A program made the position numbers and the translations under genes. The notes beneath the pieces are model-generated. The model searched no databases, was not told the DNA's origin, and saw only the letters and a list, made by a program, of their open reading frames with translations. From positions 1 to 35,852 of the forward strand of contig JAJTBO010000030.1 in NCBI GenBank assembly GCA_021286855.1: a stretch of 35,852 nucleotides of DNA, in the 5' to 3' direction. Positions 15,938 through 23,697 of this stretch are shown here, piece by piece (the stretch's first letter is position 1; each line of letters opens with the position of its first letter). This DNA comes from Hyphomicrobiales bacterium (GTDB taxonomy: Bacteria; Pseudomonadota; Alphaproteobacteria; Rhizobiales; Ancalomicrobiaceae).

Positions 15938-16915
15938 TCAGCGGCGGATGTCGACGACGCCGGCCGCGCCGCTCTCCGCCCCGAAGGCGATGCGGACTCC
16001 GGCCGCATCCCAGGCGAGCGCGCTGATCGGCGCGCCGTCGGCCTGTCTGAGCAGCACCTCCGCCGAATCGCCGAAGCGCACGGCCATGATCATGCCGTCG
16101 TCGAAGCCGATCGCCACCACGTCCTCGCTCGGGTGACAGGCGACGGCGGAGACGATGCGGTCGCGCGGGCCCAGCTCCAACGGGGCCTTGCCCATCGGGC
16201 CGTCCTTGGAGAAGAACGGCCAGAGGATCGCGGCGTTGGCGCCGGCGGTGGCGAGGAAGCGGCCCTTGGCCGACCAGGAGATCGACTTCACCTTCTGCGG
16301 ATAGCCGGTCATCCGCATGTGCTTCATGTCGTCGATGCGCCAGCCGTGCAGGGCCGGCTCCTGCATGGTGGTGACGAGGAAGCGGCCGTCGGGCGAGGCG
16401 GTGACCCCGGTGTGGGCGCCCTTCCAGGGCAGATCGACGGGCGCGCCGGAGGCGTTGACCCAGTGCAGCATCGCCTTGTCGGTGGTGGCGACCGCGAGGC
16501 GCAGCCCCTTGGGCAGGAAGGCGACGCCGCCGACCGCCTTGTCGTGGGCGAATTCCTTGACCGTCCCGTCGGCGAGCCGGACCCAGGCGGTGCGGCCGGC
16601 GGCGGTCGCGATCGCGCCCTGCGGTCCCTCGGCGAGCTGGTCGAGCCACTTGCCCTTCTTCTCGAAGAGCGTTTCGGCCGCGCCCATGGCGTCGGTGCGG
16701 ACGACGCGGCCGTCGTCGCCGGAGGTCAGGATCGAGCGGCCGTCGGCGGCGAAGCGGGCGGCGAGGAGGCCGCCGTCGTGCGCCTGGACGGTCAGGTCCA
16801 TTTCGCCGAGGACGACGCGCAGCGCGCCGTCGCCGAGCGCGAAGACCGCCGCCTCGCCGAGAAAGCCGCAGGCGACCACATAGACGTCGAAGACGCGCGG
16901 ATCGATCACGGGCAT
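15938..16915 (-). CDS. WD40 repeat protein of the zinc operon
   Basis: A 325-residue beta-propeller-like protein. WD40-type blade ends are visible several times, for example VVACGFLGEAAVFALGDGALRVV, FAADGRSILTSGDDGRVVRTDA, VTASPDGRFLVTTMQEPALHGWR, ISWSAKGRFLATAGANAAILWPF, VACHPSEDVVAIGFDDGMIMAVRF and LAWDAAGVRIAFGAESGAAGVVDIR. No signal peptide or membrane segment is seen, so a cytoplasmic contact protein is likely. The start ATG at 16915 is 2 bases after the CobW-type GTPase stop; the frame is open further upstream, but that part overlaps the GTPase gene. Genes of this kind are commonly found directly after cobW-type zinc GTPase genes in Rhizobiales. A role as partner of the GTPase is inferred; none is proven that I know of. 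Confidence 0.88.
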   Translation of the reverse strand: MPVIDPRVFDVYVVACGFLGEAAVFALGDGALRVVLGEMDLTVQAHDGGLLAARFAADGRSILTSGDDGRVVRTDAMGAAETLFEKKGKWLDQLAEGPQGAIATAAGRTAWVRLADGTVKEFAHDKAVGGVAFLPKGLRLAVATTDKAMLHWVNASGAPVDLPWKGAHTGVTASPDGRFLVTTMQEPALHGWRIDDMKHMRMTGYPQKVKSISWSAKGRFLATAGANAAILWPFFSKDGPMGKAPLELGPRDRIVSAVACHPSEDVVAIGFDDGMIMAVRFGDSAEVLLRQADGAPISALAWDAAGVRIAFGAESGAAGVVDIRR

Positions 16916-16917
16916 GG

Positions 16918-17889
16918 TCAGGCCGCCCTGCAGGCGTCGAAGCCGGCCTTCAGCGCAGCGAAGTCGAGATCGCGGCCGATGAAGACGAGACGGGTGCGTC
17001 GCTCCTCGCCGGGTTTCCATTCACGCTGGTGATCGCCCTCGACGATCATGTGGACGCCCTGGACGACATAGCGCTCCGGATCGTTCTCGAAGGCGATGAT
17101 GCCCTTCATCCGGCGGATGTTGGGGCCTTGTTCCTGGGTCGCCTGATTGATCCAGGCGAAGAAGGGTTCGGGCTGCATGTCGCCGGCCTCGAGGCTGATC
17201 GACTTCACGCTCTCGTCGTGGTGGTGGTGATCCGACTTCAGGAACTCCGGCTCGACCAGCAGGATGCGGTCGAGATCGAAGGCGCCGCGATCGAGCACCT
17301 CGCCGAGGTCGACGGCGCAGCGTTCGGTCTCGACGATCCGGGCTTCCGGGTTGATCGCCAGGATCTCGGCGCGGACCCGGTCCTTTTCTTCCGCCGAGAC
17401 GAGGTCGATCTTGTTGAGCAGGATCACGTCGGCGAAGGCGACCTGATCTTCGGCCTCGGGGCTGTCGTCGATGCGGGCCAAGAGGTTCTTGGCGTCGACG
17501 ACGGTGACGATGGCGTCGAGCCGGGTCTTGGCGCGGACGTCGTCGTCCATGAAGAAGGTCTGGGCGACGGGGGCGGGATCGGCGAGGCCGGTCGTTTCGA
17601 TGATCACCGCGTCGAAGCGGCCCTTGCGCTTCATCAGGCCTTCGAGAATGCGGATCAGATCGCCGCGCACGGTGCAGCAGATGCAGCCGTTGTTCATCTC
17701 GAAGATTTCCTCGTCGGTGTCGACGACGAGGTCGTTGTCGATGCCGACTTCGCCGAACTCGTTGACGATCACCGCGTATTTCTTGCCGTGATCCTCCGAG
17801 AGGATGCGGTTGAGCAGCGTCGTCTTGCCGGCGCCGAGATAGCCGGTGAGCACGGTGACGGGGATGGCGGAGGAGACGGGAGACGTCAT
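16918..17889 (-). CDS. CobW/ZNG1-type GTPase, probable zinc metallochaperone
   Basis: A 323-residue G3E-family P-loop GTPase. The P-loop is TGYLGAGKTTLLNRIL near residues 15-30, the metal-binding CxCC motif is in NNGCICCTVRGDL, the Walker B-type IIETTGLADPAPV follows, and NKIDL gives guanine specificity. A His-rich stretch DHHHHDES lies near residue 220, and the CobW C-terminal domain ends with ERYVVQGVHMIVEGDHQREWKPGEERRTRLVFIGRDL. Because it sits in an operon with znuABC behind a Zur-like site, it is probably a zinc chaperone (ZNG1/ZigA/YeiR type) and not the cobalamin-pathway CobW. The start at 17889 gives the normal N-terminus; the preceding 40 open codons are not family-like. It follows znuA by 43 bases. 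Confidence 0.9.
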   Translation of the reverse strand: MTSPVSSAIPVTVLTGYLGAGKTTLLNRILSEDHGKKYAVIVNEFGEVGIDNDLVVDTDEEIFEMNNGCICCTVRGDLIRILEGLMKRKGRFDAVIIETTGLADPAPVAQTFFMDDDVRAKTRLDAIVTVVDAKNLLARIDDSPEAEDQVAFADVILLNKIDLVSAEEKDRVRAEILAINPEARIVETERCAVDLGEVLDRGAFDLDRILLVEPEFLKSDHHHHDESVKSISLEAGDMQPEPFFAWINQATQEQGPNIRRMKGIIAFENDPERYVVQGVHMIVEGDHQREWKPGEERRTRLVFIGRDLDFAALKAGFDACRAA

Positions 17890-17932
17890 CGATCGAATTC
17901 CTCGTGTCGTCGGGGCTCTGGCGCGAGGGCGA

Positions 17933-18874
17933 TCACGAATCGCCCATCGCCGCGCCGAGGAGCCGCACGTTGTGGCGGACCATATCGACATAAGTGGAGG
18001 CCGGTCCACCCTTCGGCGAGAGGCTGTCGGAGAAGATCGCGCCGCCGAGCCTGACGCCGGTCTCCTCGGCGATGCGCTTCACCATGCGCGGATCGGTCAT
18101 GGTCTCGACGAAGACGGCGCGGATCTTTTCCTTCCTGATCTGGCGGATCAGCCGGGCGACGTCCTTGGCGGAGGGTTCGGCGTCGGTCGACATGCCCTGC
18201 GGGGCGAGAAATTCGACGCCATAGGCGGCGGCGAAATAGCCGAAGGCGTCGTGCGAGGTGATCACCCGGCGCTTTTCCGGCGGGATCTTCGCGATCGCCG
18301 CGGTCACTTCCGTCTCCAGCGCGTCGAGTTCGGCGAGGAAGGCGGCGGCGTTCGCCCGATAGACTTCGACGCCGGTCGGGTCGGCGGCGGCGAGGCCGTC
18401 GCGGATGTTGGCGACGTAGATCTTCACATCGGCGATCGACTGCCAGGCGTGCGGGTCGAGGCCTTCGTGGCCGTGGTCGTGGCCATGGTCGTGGCCGGGC
18501 TCGTCGTCGGCCTTCAGAGGCGTTACGCCCTGCGAGGCGACGACGATCGTCGCCCGGGTTCCGGAGGACTTCACCAGCCGATCCATCCAGCCCTCGAAGC
18601 CGAGGCCGTTGACGAAGACGAGCTTCGCCCGGACCAGTTTCTCCGCGTCGGCCGGTTTCGGTTGGAAGACATGGGCGTCGCCGCCGGGGCCGACCAGGGT
18701 GGCGACCGTCACCCGCTCGCCGCCGACGCGGGCGACGAGATCGGCGAGGATCGAGAAGGTGGCGACCACCGGCAGCGGCTCGGCGGCGCGGGCCGGGCCG
18801 GTCGGGGCGAAGGCGACGCCGGCGACGGCGGCGAGCGCGGCGAGGACGAGGGTGCGACGGGTCGGTCCGGCCAT
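17933..18874 (-). CDS. znuA: Zinc ABC transporter periplasmic binding protein ZnuA
   Basis: A 313-residue cluster A-I periplasmic metal-binding protein. Residues 1-31 form a signal peptide (RR near the start, hydrophobic core LVLAALAAVAGVAFA, cut after ARA). Metal ligands expected in the family are visible as His in GGDAHVFQP, His in GLDPHAWQS and His in ITSHDAFGYF, with an acidic ligand in the DSLS region near the end. A third histidine where manganese-binding relatives have Glu, together with a His/Asp loop (DDEPGHDHGHDHGHEG) just before the second ligand, favours zinc. It delivers Zn2+ to ZnuB/ZnuC. GGGAG lies 9 bases before the ATG at 18874. It is third from last in the zinc operon. Confidence 0.93.
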   Translation of the reverse strand: MAGPTRRTLVLAALAAVAGVAFAPTGPARAAEPLPVVATFSILADLVARVGGERVTVATLVGPGGDAHVFQPKPADAEKLVRAKLVFVNGLGFEGWMDRLVKSSGTRATIVVASQGVTPLKADDEPGHDHGHDHGHEGLDPHAWQSIADVKIYVANIRDGLAAADPTGVEVYRANAAAFLAELDALETEVTAAIAKIPPEKRRVITSHDAFGYFAAAYGVEFLAPQGMSTDAEPSAKDVARLIRQIRKEKIRAVFVETMTDPRMVKRIAEETGVRLGGAIFSDSLSPKGGPASTYVDMVRHNVRLLGAAMGDS

Positions 18875-18934
18875 GAGATCACTCTCCCGGGGCAGTCGAG
18901 ACGAAGGGAACGGGACCGGAGCGGGCGGGCTCGC

Positions 18935-19810
18935 TCAGGCTTCGAGATGACGTCGGCCGAGACGGCCGGCGAGGAGGCCGCGTCGTCCGACGAGGAGCGA
19001 GGCGAACCAGATCGCGCCGGCGGTCAACACGATCGAGGGACCGGCCGGCAGCGACAGATGGTAGGAGACGACGAGGCCGACGATCGCCGAGACGACGCCG
19101 ATCGTCGCGGCGACGGCGAAGAGCGCGGTCAGATCGTCGACCCACAGCCGCGCCCCGGCCGCCGGCAGCATCATCAGGCCGACCGCCATCAACGTGCCGA
19201 GGGCATGAAATCCGCCGACGAGGTTCAGGACCACCACGCCCATGAAGACGAGGTGTGTGAGCGCGCCGGCGCCGCCGCCGACGGCGCGCAGGAAGCCGGG
19301 GTCGACGGAATCGAGGGCGAGAGGCCGGAGGATCGCGGCGAAGGCGAGGAGCGTCGCCGTCGAGATCGCGGCGATCAGCGTCAAGGCGCCGTCGTCGAGG
19401 GCGAGCACCGAGCCGAACAGGACGTGCAGCAGATCGACGTTCGACCCCTTCAGCGAGACGATGGTGACGCCGAGGGCGAGCGAGGTCAGGTAGAAGGCGG
19501 CGAGCGAGACGTCCTCGCCGAGGCGGGAGGCGCGGGCGACCGCGCCGGCCGCGACCGCGACGATCACGCCGGCGAGGAGCCCGCCGACGGTCATGGCGGT
19601 CAGGGACAAGCCGGAGAGGAGATAGCCGACCGCTGCGCCGGGCAGGATGGCGTGGCTCATCGCGTCGCCGGTCAGCGACATCCGACGCAGCATCAACATC
19701 ACCCCGACGGGCGCGGCGGCGAGCGCCAGCGCCACCGCGCCGACCAGCGCGCGGCGCATGAACTCGAAGTCGGCGAAAGGGGCGATCAGGAGATCGTGGA
19801 GGCCGAGCAC
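18935..19810 (-). CDS. znuB: Zinc ABC transporter permease ZnuB
   Basis: A 291-residue inner-membrane permease of the ABC-3 family, which forms the zinc channel with ZnuC. Family stretches are APVGVMLMLRRMSLTGDAMSHAILPGAAVGYLLSGL (coupling region), LTSLALGVTIVSLKGSNVDLLHVLFGSVLALDD and LGTLMAVGLMMLPAAGARLWVDD, with about eight hydrophobic segments. The likely start is GTG at 19810 (VLGLHDLLIAPFADFEFMRR), with GGAGA 6-7 bases upstream; the open frame continues further up, but that part lies inside znuC. An internal ATG at residue 18 would cut off the first conserved residues. The gap to znuC is 11 bases and to znuA 60 bases, with no second Zur site in the latter. Confidence 0.92.
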   Translation of the reverse strand: MLGLHDLLIAPFADFEFMRRALVGAVALALAAAPVGVMLMLRRMSLTGDAMSHAILPGAAVGYLLSGLSLTAMTVGGLLAGVIVAVAAGAVARASRLGEDVSLAAFYLTSLALGVTIVSLKGSNVDLLHVLFGSVLALDDGALTLIAAISTATLLAFAAILRPLALDSVDPGFLRAVGGGAGALTHLVFMGVVVLNLVGGFHALGTLMAVGLMMLPAAGARLWVDDLTALFAVAATIGVVSAIVGLVVSYHLSLPAGPSIVLTAGAIWFASLLVGRRGLLAGRLGRRHLEA

Positions 19811-19821
19811 GGCGGGTCTCC

Positions 19822-20571
19822 TCAGGCGGCGCGGGCGCAGACGTGCGCGCCGGCGTCGAAGGCCTCGATCATCGTCTGGGCCCGGTTCAGCGTCGCCTCG
19901 GTCAGGACCTCGGCGGTCGGGCCCCAGGCGACGCGCTCGCGGGCGATCATCAGGGTTTCGGGAAATTCGGCGCGGACCATGCCGAGGTCGTGGGCGACGG
20001 CGACCACGGTGCGGCCTTCGTCGTGCCAATGGTGGACGAGACGCAGGAGATCGGCCTGGGTGCGGGCGTCGACGGCGTTGAACGGTTCGTCGAGCAGGAT
20101 GGCGCGGGCGTCCTGGAGGATCAGGCGGGCGAACATGGCGCGTTGCAGCTGGCCGCCCGACAGGGTGCCGATCGGTCGGGTCTCGAAGCCTTCGAGACCG
20201 ACGGCGTGCAGCGCCGCCTCGATGCGGCTCCGCTCGGCGCGGCCGACGCCGCCGAAGAGGCCGATCCGCCGCCAGGCGCCCATGGCGACGAAGTCGTAGA
20301 CGCCGATCGGAAAACCTCGGTCGATCTCGGCGGCCTGCGGCAGATGGGCGATCTCGCGGCGGGCGAGATCATGCAGGCGGATCGCGCCGCCGAGGGGGCG
20401 GAGCGCGCCGACGACGCCCTTCAGCAAGGTCGACTTGCCGGCGCCGTTGGGGCCGACGATCGCGGTCAGCGCGCCGCGGGCGATCGCGCCGGAGAGGTGA
20501 TGCACCGCCGGGTGACGATCGTAGCCGAGGGTCAGATCGTCGAATTCGATCAAGGCCGTCATCCCGCTCAC
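19822..20571 (-). CDS. znuC: Zinc ABC transporter ATP-binding protein ZnuC
   Basis: A 249-residue ATPase of the metal-type ABC-3 importers. Walker A is GPNGAGKSTLLKGVVG (near residues 40-55), the Q-loop is in IAHLPQAAEIDRGFP, the signature is LSGGQLQRAMFARLI, Walker B is AILLDEPFNAVD, and the H-loop is VVAVAHDLGMV. The first possible start is GTG at 20571, overlapping the stop of the His-rich gene as GTGA; an ATG at 20562 is equally possible and has GAGCGGG before it. The C-terminus (TEATLNRAQTMIEAFDAGAHVCARAA) holds a His and a Cys and may touch metal. It drives zinc uptake with ZnuA and ZnuB. Confidence 0.92.
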   Translation of the reverse strand: MSGMTALIEFDDLTLGYDRHPAVHHLSGAIARGALTAIVGPNGAGKSTLLKGVVGALRPLGGAIRLHDLARREIAHLPQAAEIDRGFPIGVYDFVAMGAWRRIGLFGGVGRAERSRIEAALHAVGLEGFETRPIGTLSGGQLQRAMFARLILQDARAILLDEPFNAVDARTQADLLRLVHHWHDEGRTVVAVAHDLGMVRAEFPETLMIARERVAWGPTAEVLTEATLNRAQTMIEAFDAGAHVCARAA

Positions 20572-20843
20572 CCCGCGATCGGCAGCCGCGCCCAGGCGAC
20601 CGCGAGCCAGATCAGCGCCGAAAGGGCGCCGGCGATCGTCAGACGCAGGCCGAGCGAGGCGCGCAGCAGCGAGACGCCGATCGGTCCGCCGTGACGGCCT
20701 TGCGCCACGCCGTGGCCACGCCCATCTGCATGGTCGCCGTGATCGTGATCGTGATCGTGGCGATGGCCATGACGGTGCGGTTCGGCCGCGGCGAGCGGTC
20801 GAGCGAGCGGAACGGCGGCGGGCGCGGCGGAGGTCGTCATCAT
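20568..20843 (-). CDS. Small His-rich single-helix membrane protein, first gene of the zinc operon
   Basis: A 91-residue protein in three parts: an Ala/Pro-rich N-terminus of about 20 residues, a His/Asp block (HRHGHRHDHDHDHGDHADGRGH, about residues 23-44) and a C-terminal hydrophobic helix (LTIAGALSALIWLAVAWARL, about residues 68-87). The His block strongly suggests Zn2+ binding. No export signal precedes the His block, so the side of the membrane it faces is unclear. It opens with two ATG codons (20843 and 20840), has no ribosome site, and the predicted transcript begins only a few bases upstream. Its stop overlaps the znuC start (GTGA). I know of no named family; a zinc buffer or a feeder to ZnuC/ZnuB is inference. 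Confidence 0.8.
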   Translation of the reverse strand: MMTTSAAPAAVPLARPLAAAEPHRHGHRHDHDHDHGDHADGRGHGVAQGRHGGPIGVSLLRASLGLRLTIAGALSALIWLAVAWARLPIAG

Positions 20844-20849
20844 GTCGGA

Positions 20850-20864
20850 TGTTATAACGTAACA
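20850..20864 (-). promoter_or_regulatory. Zur-type operator upstream of the zinc operon
   Basis: TGTTATAACGTAACA is a palindrome with perfect 5-bp arms (TGTTA/TAACA) around a 5-base centre. It matches the alphaproteobacterial Zur box wording that I know (GTTATAnnnTAAC type). It covers the -10 element of the zinc operon promoter, so zinc-loaded Zur would block RNA polymerase. AT-rich words like this are rare in this GC-rich window. No zur gene is present here. Confidence 0.88.
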
Positions 20865-20881
20865 GATGGGCGTGCTGTCAA
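20853..20881 (-). promoter_or_regulatory. Promoter of the zinc operon
   Basis: On the minus strand the perfect -35 TTGACA (20876-20881) is followed after 17 bases by GTTATA (20853-20858). Transcription would start near 20845-20847, two to four bases before the first ATG, so the mRNA would be leaderless or nearly so. The -10 lies inside the Zur-type palindrome. Confidence 0.8.
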
Positions 20882-20986
20882 GCCTCTCCTCGCGGGCCTG
20901 CCTCGGCGGGAGCGCAGAAACATTCGCCGGGCTGGTGTAGAGTGACGCCCACTTTCGAATCTTTCGCGATCGGAGCCCCGTCGGCC

Positions 20987-22045
20987 ATGCATCGTCCCGA
21001 GCCCGATCTTCCCGCCGCGCCGTCGCGCCGGCCCGCCGATCATCCGGCGGTGGCGACCGGCCGCGTCGGCGTGCTGCTGGTCAATCTGGGCACGCCGGAC
21101 GCCACCGACTATTGGTCGATGCGGCGATATCTGAAGGAGTTCCTGTCCGATCGACGGGTCATCGAGGTTCCGCGCCTGATCTGGTGGCCGATCCTCAACG
21201 GCGTCATCCTGACCACGCGGCCGGGTAGGAAGGGGCGCGACTACGCTTCGATCTGGAACCGCGAGCGCGACGAGGGCCCGCTCAAGACGATCACCCGGTC
21301 GCAGGCCGAACGGCTCGCCGAGCGGATGGGCGAGGTCGGCGACCGGCTCGTCGTCGACTGGGCGATGCGCTACGGCAATCCGTCGGTCGCCGCGCGGCTC
21401 GGGGCGCTGCAGGCGCAGGGCTGCGAGCGGATCCTGGTCGTGCCGCTCTATCCGCAATATGCCGCCGCGACCACGGCGACGGTCGCCGACGTCGCCTTCG
21501 ACGCCTTGAAGGCGATGCGCTGGCAACCGGCGCTCCGGATCGCGCCGCCCTGGCACGACGACGAGACCTACATTTCGGCGATCGCCGCCTCGCTCGCCGG
21601 CGATCTCGCCGGCCTCGACTTCGAGCCGGAGGCGATCGTCGCCTCGTTCCACGGCGTCCCGAAGAGCTATTTCGACAAGGGCGATCCCTATTATTGCCAC
21701 TGCGCCAAGACGATGCGGCTGTTGCGCGAGGCGACCGGCCTCGGCGAGGACCGGCTCCTCATGACGTTCCAGTCGCGGTTCGGCAAGGCGGAGTGGCTGA
21801 AGCCCTATACCGACGAGACGATCGCCGGCCTCGCCCGCTCGGGCGTGAAACGGCTCGTGGTGATCACGCCGGGATTCGCTGCGGATTGTCTGGAGACGAT
21901 CGAGGAGATCGGGGTGGAGAACGCCGACATCTTCCGGACGAACGGCGGTGAGAAGTTCCATCGCGTCGCCTGTCTCAACGACGGACCGCTCGGCCTCGAC
22001 GTGATCGAGGCGGTGGTCCGGCGGGAGCTCGGCGGCTGGGTCTGA
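20987..22045 (+). CDS. hemH: Ferrochelatase
   Basis: A 352-residue enzyme that inserts Fe2+ into protoporphyrin IX, the last step of protoheme synthesis, at the cytoplasmic face of the membrane. Family stretches are VGVLLVNLGTPDATDYWSMRRYLKEFLSD near the N-terminus, FHGVPKSYFDKGDPYYCHC with the catalytic His, LLMTFQSRFGKAEWLKPYTD, and VITPGFAADCLETIEEIGVENADIF with the metal-site Glu. Length fits alphaproteobacterial HemH (about 340-350). I chose the ATG at 20987 with CGGAG about 11 bases upstream; a GTG at 20942 is in frame but has no ribosome site and would add 15 residues. It is divergent from the zinc operon; a link with Zur through the shared 140-base region is possible but not shown. 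Confidence 0.93.
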   Translation: MHRPEPDLPAAPSRRPADHPAVATGRVGVLLVNLGTPDATDYWSMRRYLKEFLSDRRVIEVPRLIWWPILNGVILTTRPGRKGRDYASIWNRERDEGPLKTITRSQAERLAERMGEVGDRLVVDWAMRYGNPSVAARLGALQAQGCERILVVPLYPQYAAATTATVADVAFDALKAMRWQPALRIAPPWHDDETYISAIAASLAGDLAGLDFEPEAIVASFHGVPKSYFDKGDPYYCHCAKTMRLLREATGLGEDRLLMTFQSRFGKAEWLKPYTDETIAGLARSGVKRLVVITPGFAADCLETIEEIGVENADIFRTNGGEKFHRVACLNDGPLGLDVIEAVVRRELGGWV

Positions 22046-22092
22046 CAGAGACGCTTCGTGACGCCGCGAGGGCGGCCACAAGGAGGAATGAG

Positions 22093-23064
22093 ATGAACGA
22101 ATTGCCTCTCAACGGATTCGACATCGTCGTCGTCGCCTTCCTGGTCGTCGTCGCCCTGGTCTTCTTCGCCGGCGTCAAGACGGTGCCGCAGGGCTACGCC
22201 TGGACGGTCGAGCGCTTCGGCCGCTACACGCGGACGCTGAAGCCGGGCCTCAACGTCATCACGCCCTTCGTCGAGCGGATCGGCGCCAAGCTCTCGGTGA
22301 TGGAGCAGGTGCTCGACGTGCCGACGCAGGAAGTGATCACCAAGGACAACGCCACCGTCGCCGTCGACGGCGTCGCCTTCTATCAGGTGCTCGACGCGGC
22401 CCGCGCAGCCTACGAGGTGCAGCAGCTCGAGCTGGCGATCCTCAACCTGACCATGACCAACATCCGCACGGTGATGGGCTCGATGGAGCTCGACCTGCTG
22501 CTCAGCCACCGCGACGAGATCAACACCAAACTGCTGCACGTCGTCGACGCCGCGGCGGAGGCCTGGGGCATCAAGGTCACCCGCATCGAGATCAAGGACA
22601 TCGTGCCGCCGGCCGATCTGGTCGCCTCGATGGGGCGGCAGATGAAGGCGGAACGCGACAAGCGCGCCGCGATCCTGGAGAGCGAAGGCATGCGCCAGTC
22701 GGAGATCCTCAAGGCCGAGGGCCAGAAGCAGGCGCTGATCCTGGCCGCCGAGGGCCGCCGCGAGGCCGCCTTCCGCGACGCCGAGGCGCGCGAGCGCATG
22801 GCCGAGGCGGAGGCCAAGGCGACCGAGATGGTCTCCAAGGCGATCGCCGAGGGCGACATCCAGGCGGTCAACTACTTCGTCGCCCAGAAATACGTCGACG
22901 CGCTCGGCCATCTCGCCGCCGCGCCGAACCAGAAGGTGCTGATGATGCCGGTCGACGCCACCTCGATCCTCGGTTCGGTCGCCGGCATCGCGGAACTGGC
23001 CAAGTCGGCGATGGCCGAACAACCCTCGGCGCGGCGCGGCGGCGTGCCGGACAGCCGGGGCTGA
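22093..23064 (+). CDS. SPFH/stomatin-like membrane protein (QmcA/prohibitin type)
   Basis: A 323-residue slipin/stomatin-like protein. One N-terminal membrane helix (residues 6-26) is followed by the SPFH/band 7 domain: VPQGYAWTVERFGRYTRTLKPGLNVITPFVERIGAKLSVMEQVLDVPTQEVITKDNATV. Then comes AAEAWGIKVTRIEIKDIVPP, a charged Glu/Ala coiled coil (about residues 185-255: LESEGMRQSEILKAEGQKQALILAAEGRREAAF), and an Ala-rich tail. Such proteins oligomerise in membrane microdomains and help control membrane quality and FtsH-type proteolysis. AGGAGG stands 6 bases before the ATG at 22093. The next gene, an NfeD-like protein 24 bases downstream, is its usual operon partner. Confidence 0.92.
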   Translation: MNELPLNGFDIVVVAFLVVVALVFFAGVKTVPQGYAWTVERFGRYTRTLKPGLNVITPFVERIGAKLSVMEQVLDVPTQEVITKDNATVAVDGVAFYQVLDAARAAYEVQQLELAILNLTMTNIRTVMGSMELDLLLSHRDEINTKLLHVVDAAAEAWGIKVTRIEIKDIVPPADLVASMGRQMKAERDKRAAILESEGMRQSEILKAEGQKQALILAAEGRREAAFRDAEARERMAEAEAKATEMVSKAIAEGDIQAVNYFVAQKYVDALGHLAAAPNQKVLMMPVDATSILGSVAGIAELAKSAMAEQPSARRGGVPDSRG

Positions 23065-23088
23065 GGGCGCGAAGGCGAGGAGACGCCG

Positions 23089-23544
23089 ATGATGGACATG
23101 CTCGAAATGCTGTTCCTGCGCTACGGCGCCTGGAGTTGGTGGCTGCTCGGCCTGGTCCTGCTCGGGCTCGAACTGGTGATGCCGGGCTTCGTGCTGGTGT
23201 GGTTCGGCGTCGGGGCGATCCTGGTCGGCGGCCTCGCGCTGGTCGTCTCCTGGTCGGTGTGGACGCTGGCGCTGGTCTGGGCGGGGCTGTCGATCGTGCT
23301 GCTCGTCGTCGGTCGGCGGTGGTTCCGCACCGATGCGGCGACGTCGGAGGATCCGCTGCTCAACGACCGGGCCGGGCGCATCATCGGACGCACCTTCACG
23401 CTTCCCGAACCGCTCGGCGAGAACGGCGGCCACCTCCGCGTCGACGACACCACGTGGCGCATCCGCGGGCCGCTCCTGCCGGCCGGGGCGCGCGTCGTGG
23501 TGCGGGCGGTCGAAGGCGCGGTGCTGGTCGTCGAGGCGAATTGA
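23089..23544 (+). CDS. NfeD-like membrane protein, partner of the SPFH protein
   Basis: A 151-residue short NfeD-family protein. It has two to three membrane helices in the first 75 residues (WSWWLLGLVLLGLELVMPGFVLVWFGVGAILVGGLALVVS, then WTLALVWAGLSIVLLVV), followed by a small soluble OB-fold-like domain: LLNDRAGRIIGRTFTLPEPLGENGGHLRVDDTTWRIRGPLLPAGARVVVRAVEGAVLVVEA. The protease domain of long NfeD proteins is absent, as is normal for the short, YbbK/slipin-linked form. The start at 23089 (ATGATG) has GCGAGGAG upstream. Together with the preceding SPFH gene it forms a standard two-gene unit for membrane organisation; partner contact is known for the family and not visible here. Confidence 0.9.
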   Translation: MMDMLEMLFLRYGAWSWWLLGLVLLGLELVMPGFVLVWFGVGAILVGGLALVVSWSVWTLALVWAGLSIVLLVVGRRWFRTDAATSEDPLLNDRAGRIIGRTFTLPEPLGENGGHLRVDDTTWRIRGPLLPAGARVVVRAVEGAVLVVEAN

Positions 23545-23697
23545 CGAGGCGCGCGGTCGGGCCTTCCCGTCGACGGCGCGCGCGCCCGTCGCCGGGAGCG
23601 ATCGCCGCGGCAAGAAAGCGTTAACCACTTCTCTTTACCTTTCGGCAATGAACTCCGACGTGGGCCCCGGCCGTCCCGCGTCGCCGGCCGAGGTCCC

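Noticed and set aside
16918-17889. Cobalamin-pathway role for the CobW-type GTPase
   Set aside because: No cob gene is nearby, and the gene sits in a Zur-type operon with znuABC, so a zinc role fits better.
18875-18934. A second Zur box in front of znuA
   Set aside because: The 60-base gap has no TTATAA-type palindrome; znuA is most likely transcribed from the operon promoter.
23621-23640. TTAACC word before the beta-barrel gene as a second CtrA site
   Set aside because: Only one half-site is present; the position 11 bases on reads TCTT, so the TTAA-N7-TTAA rule is not met.
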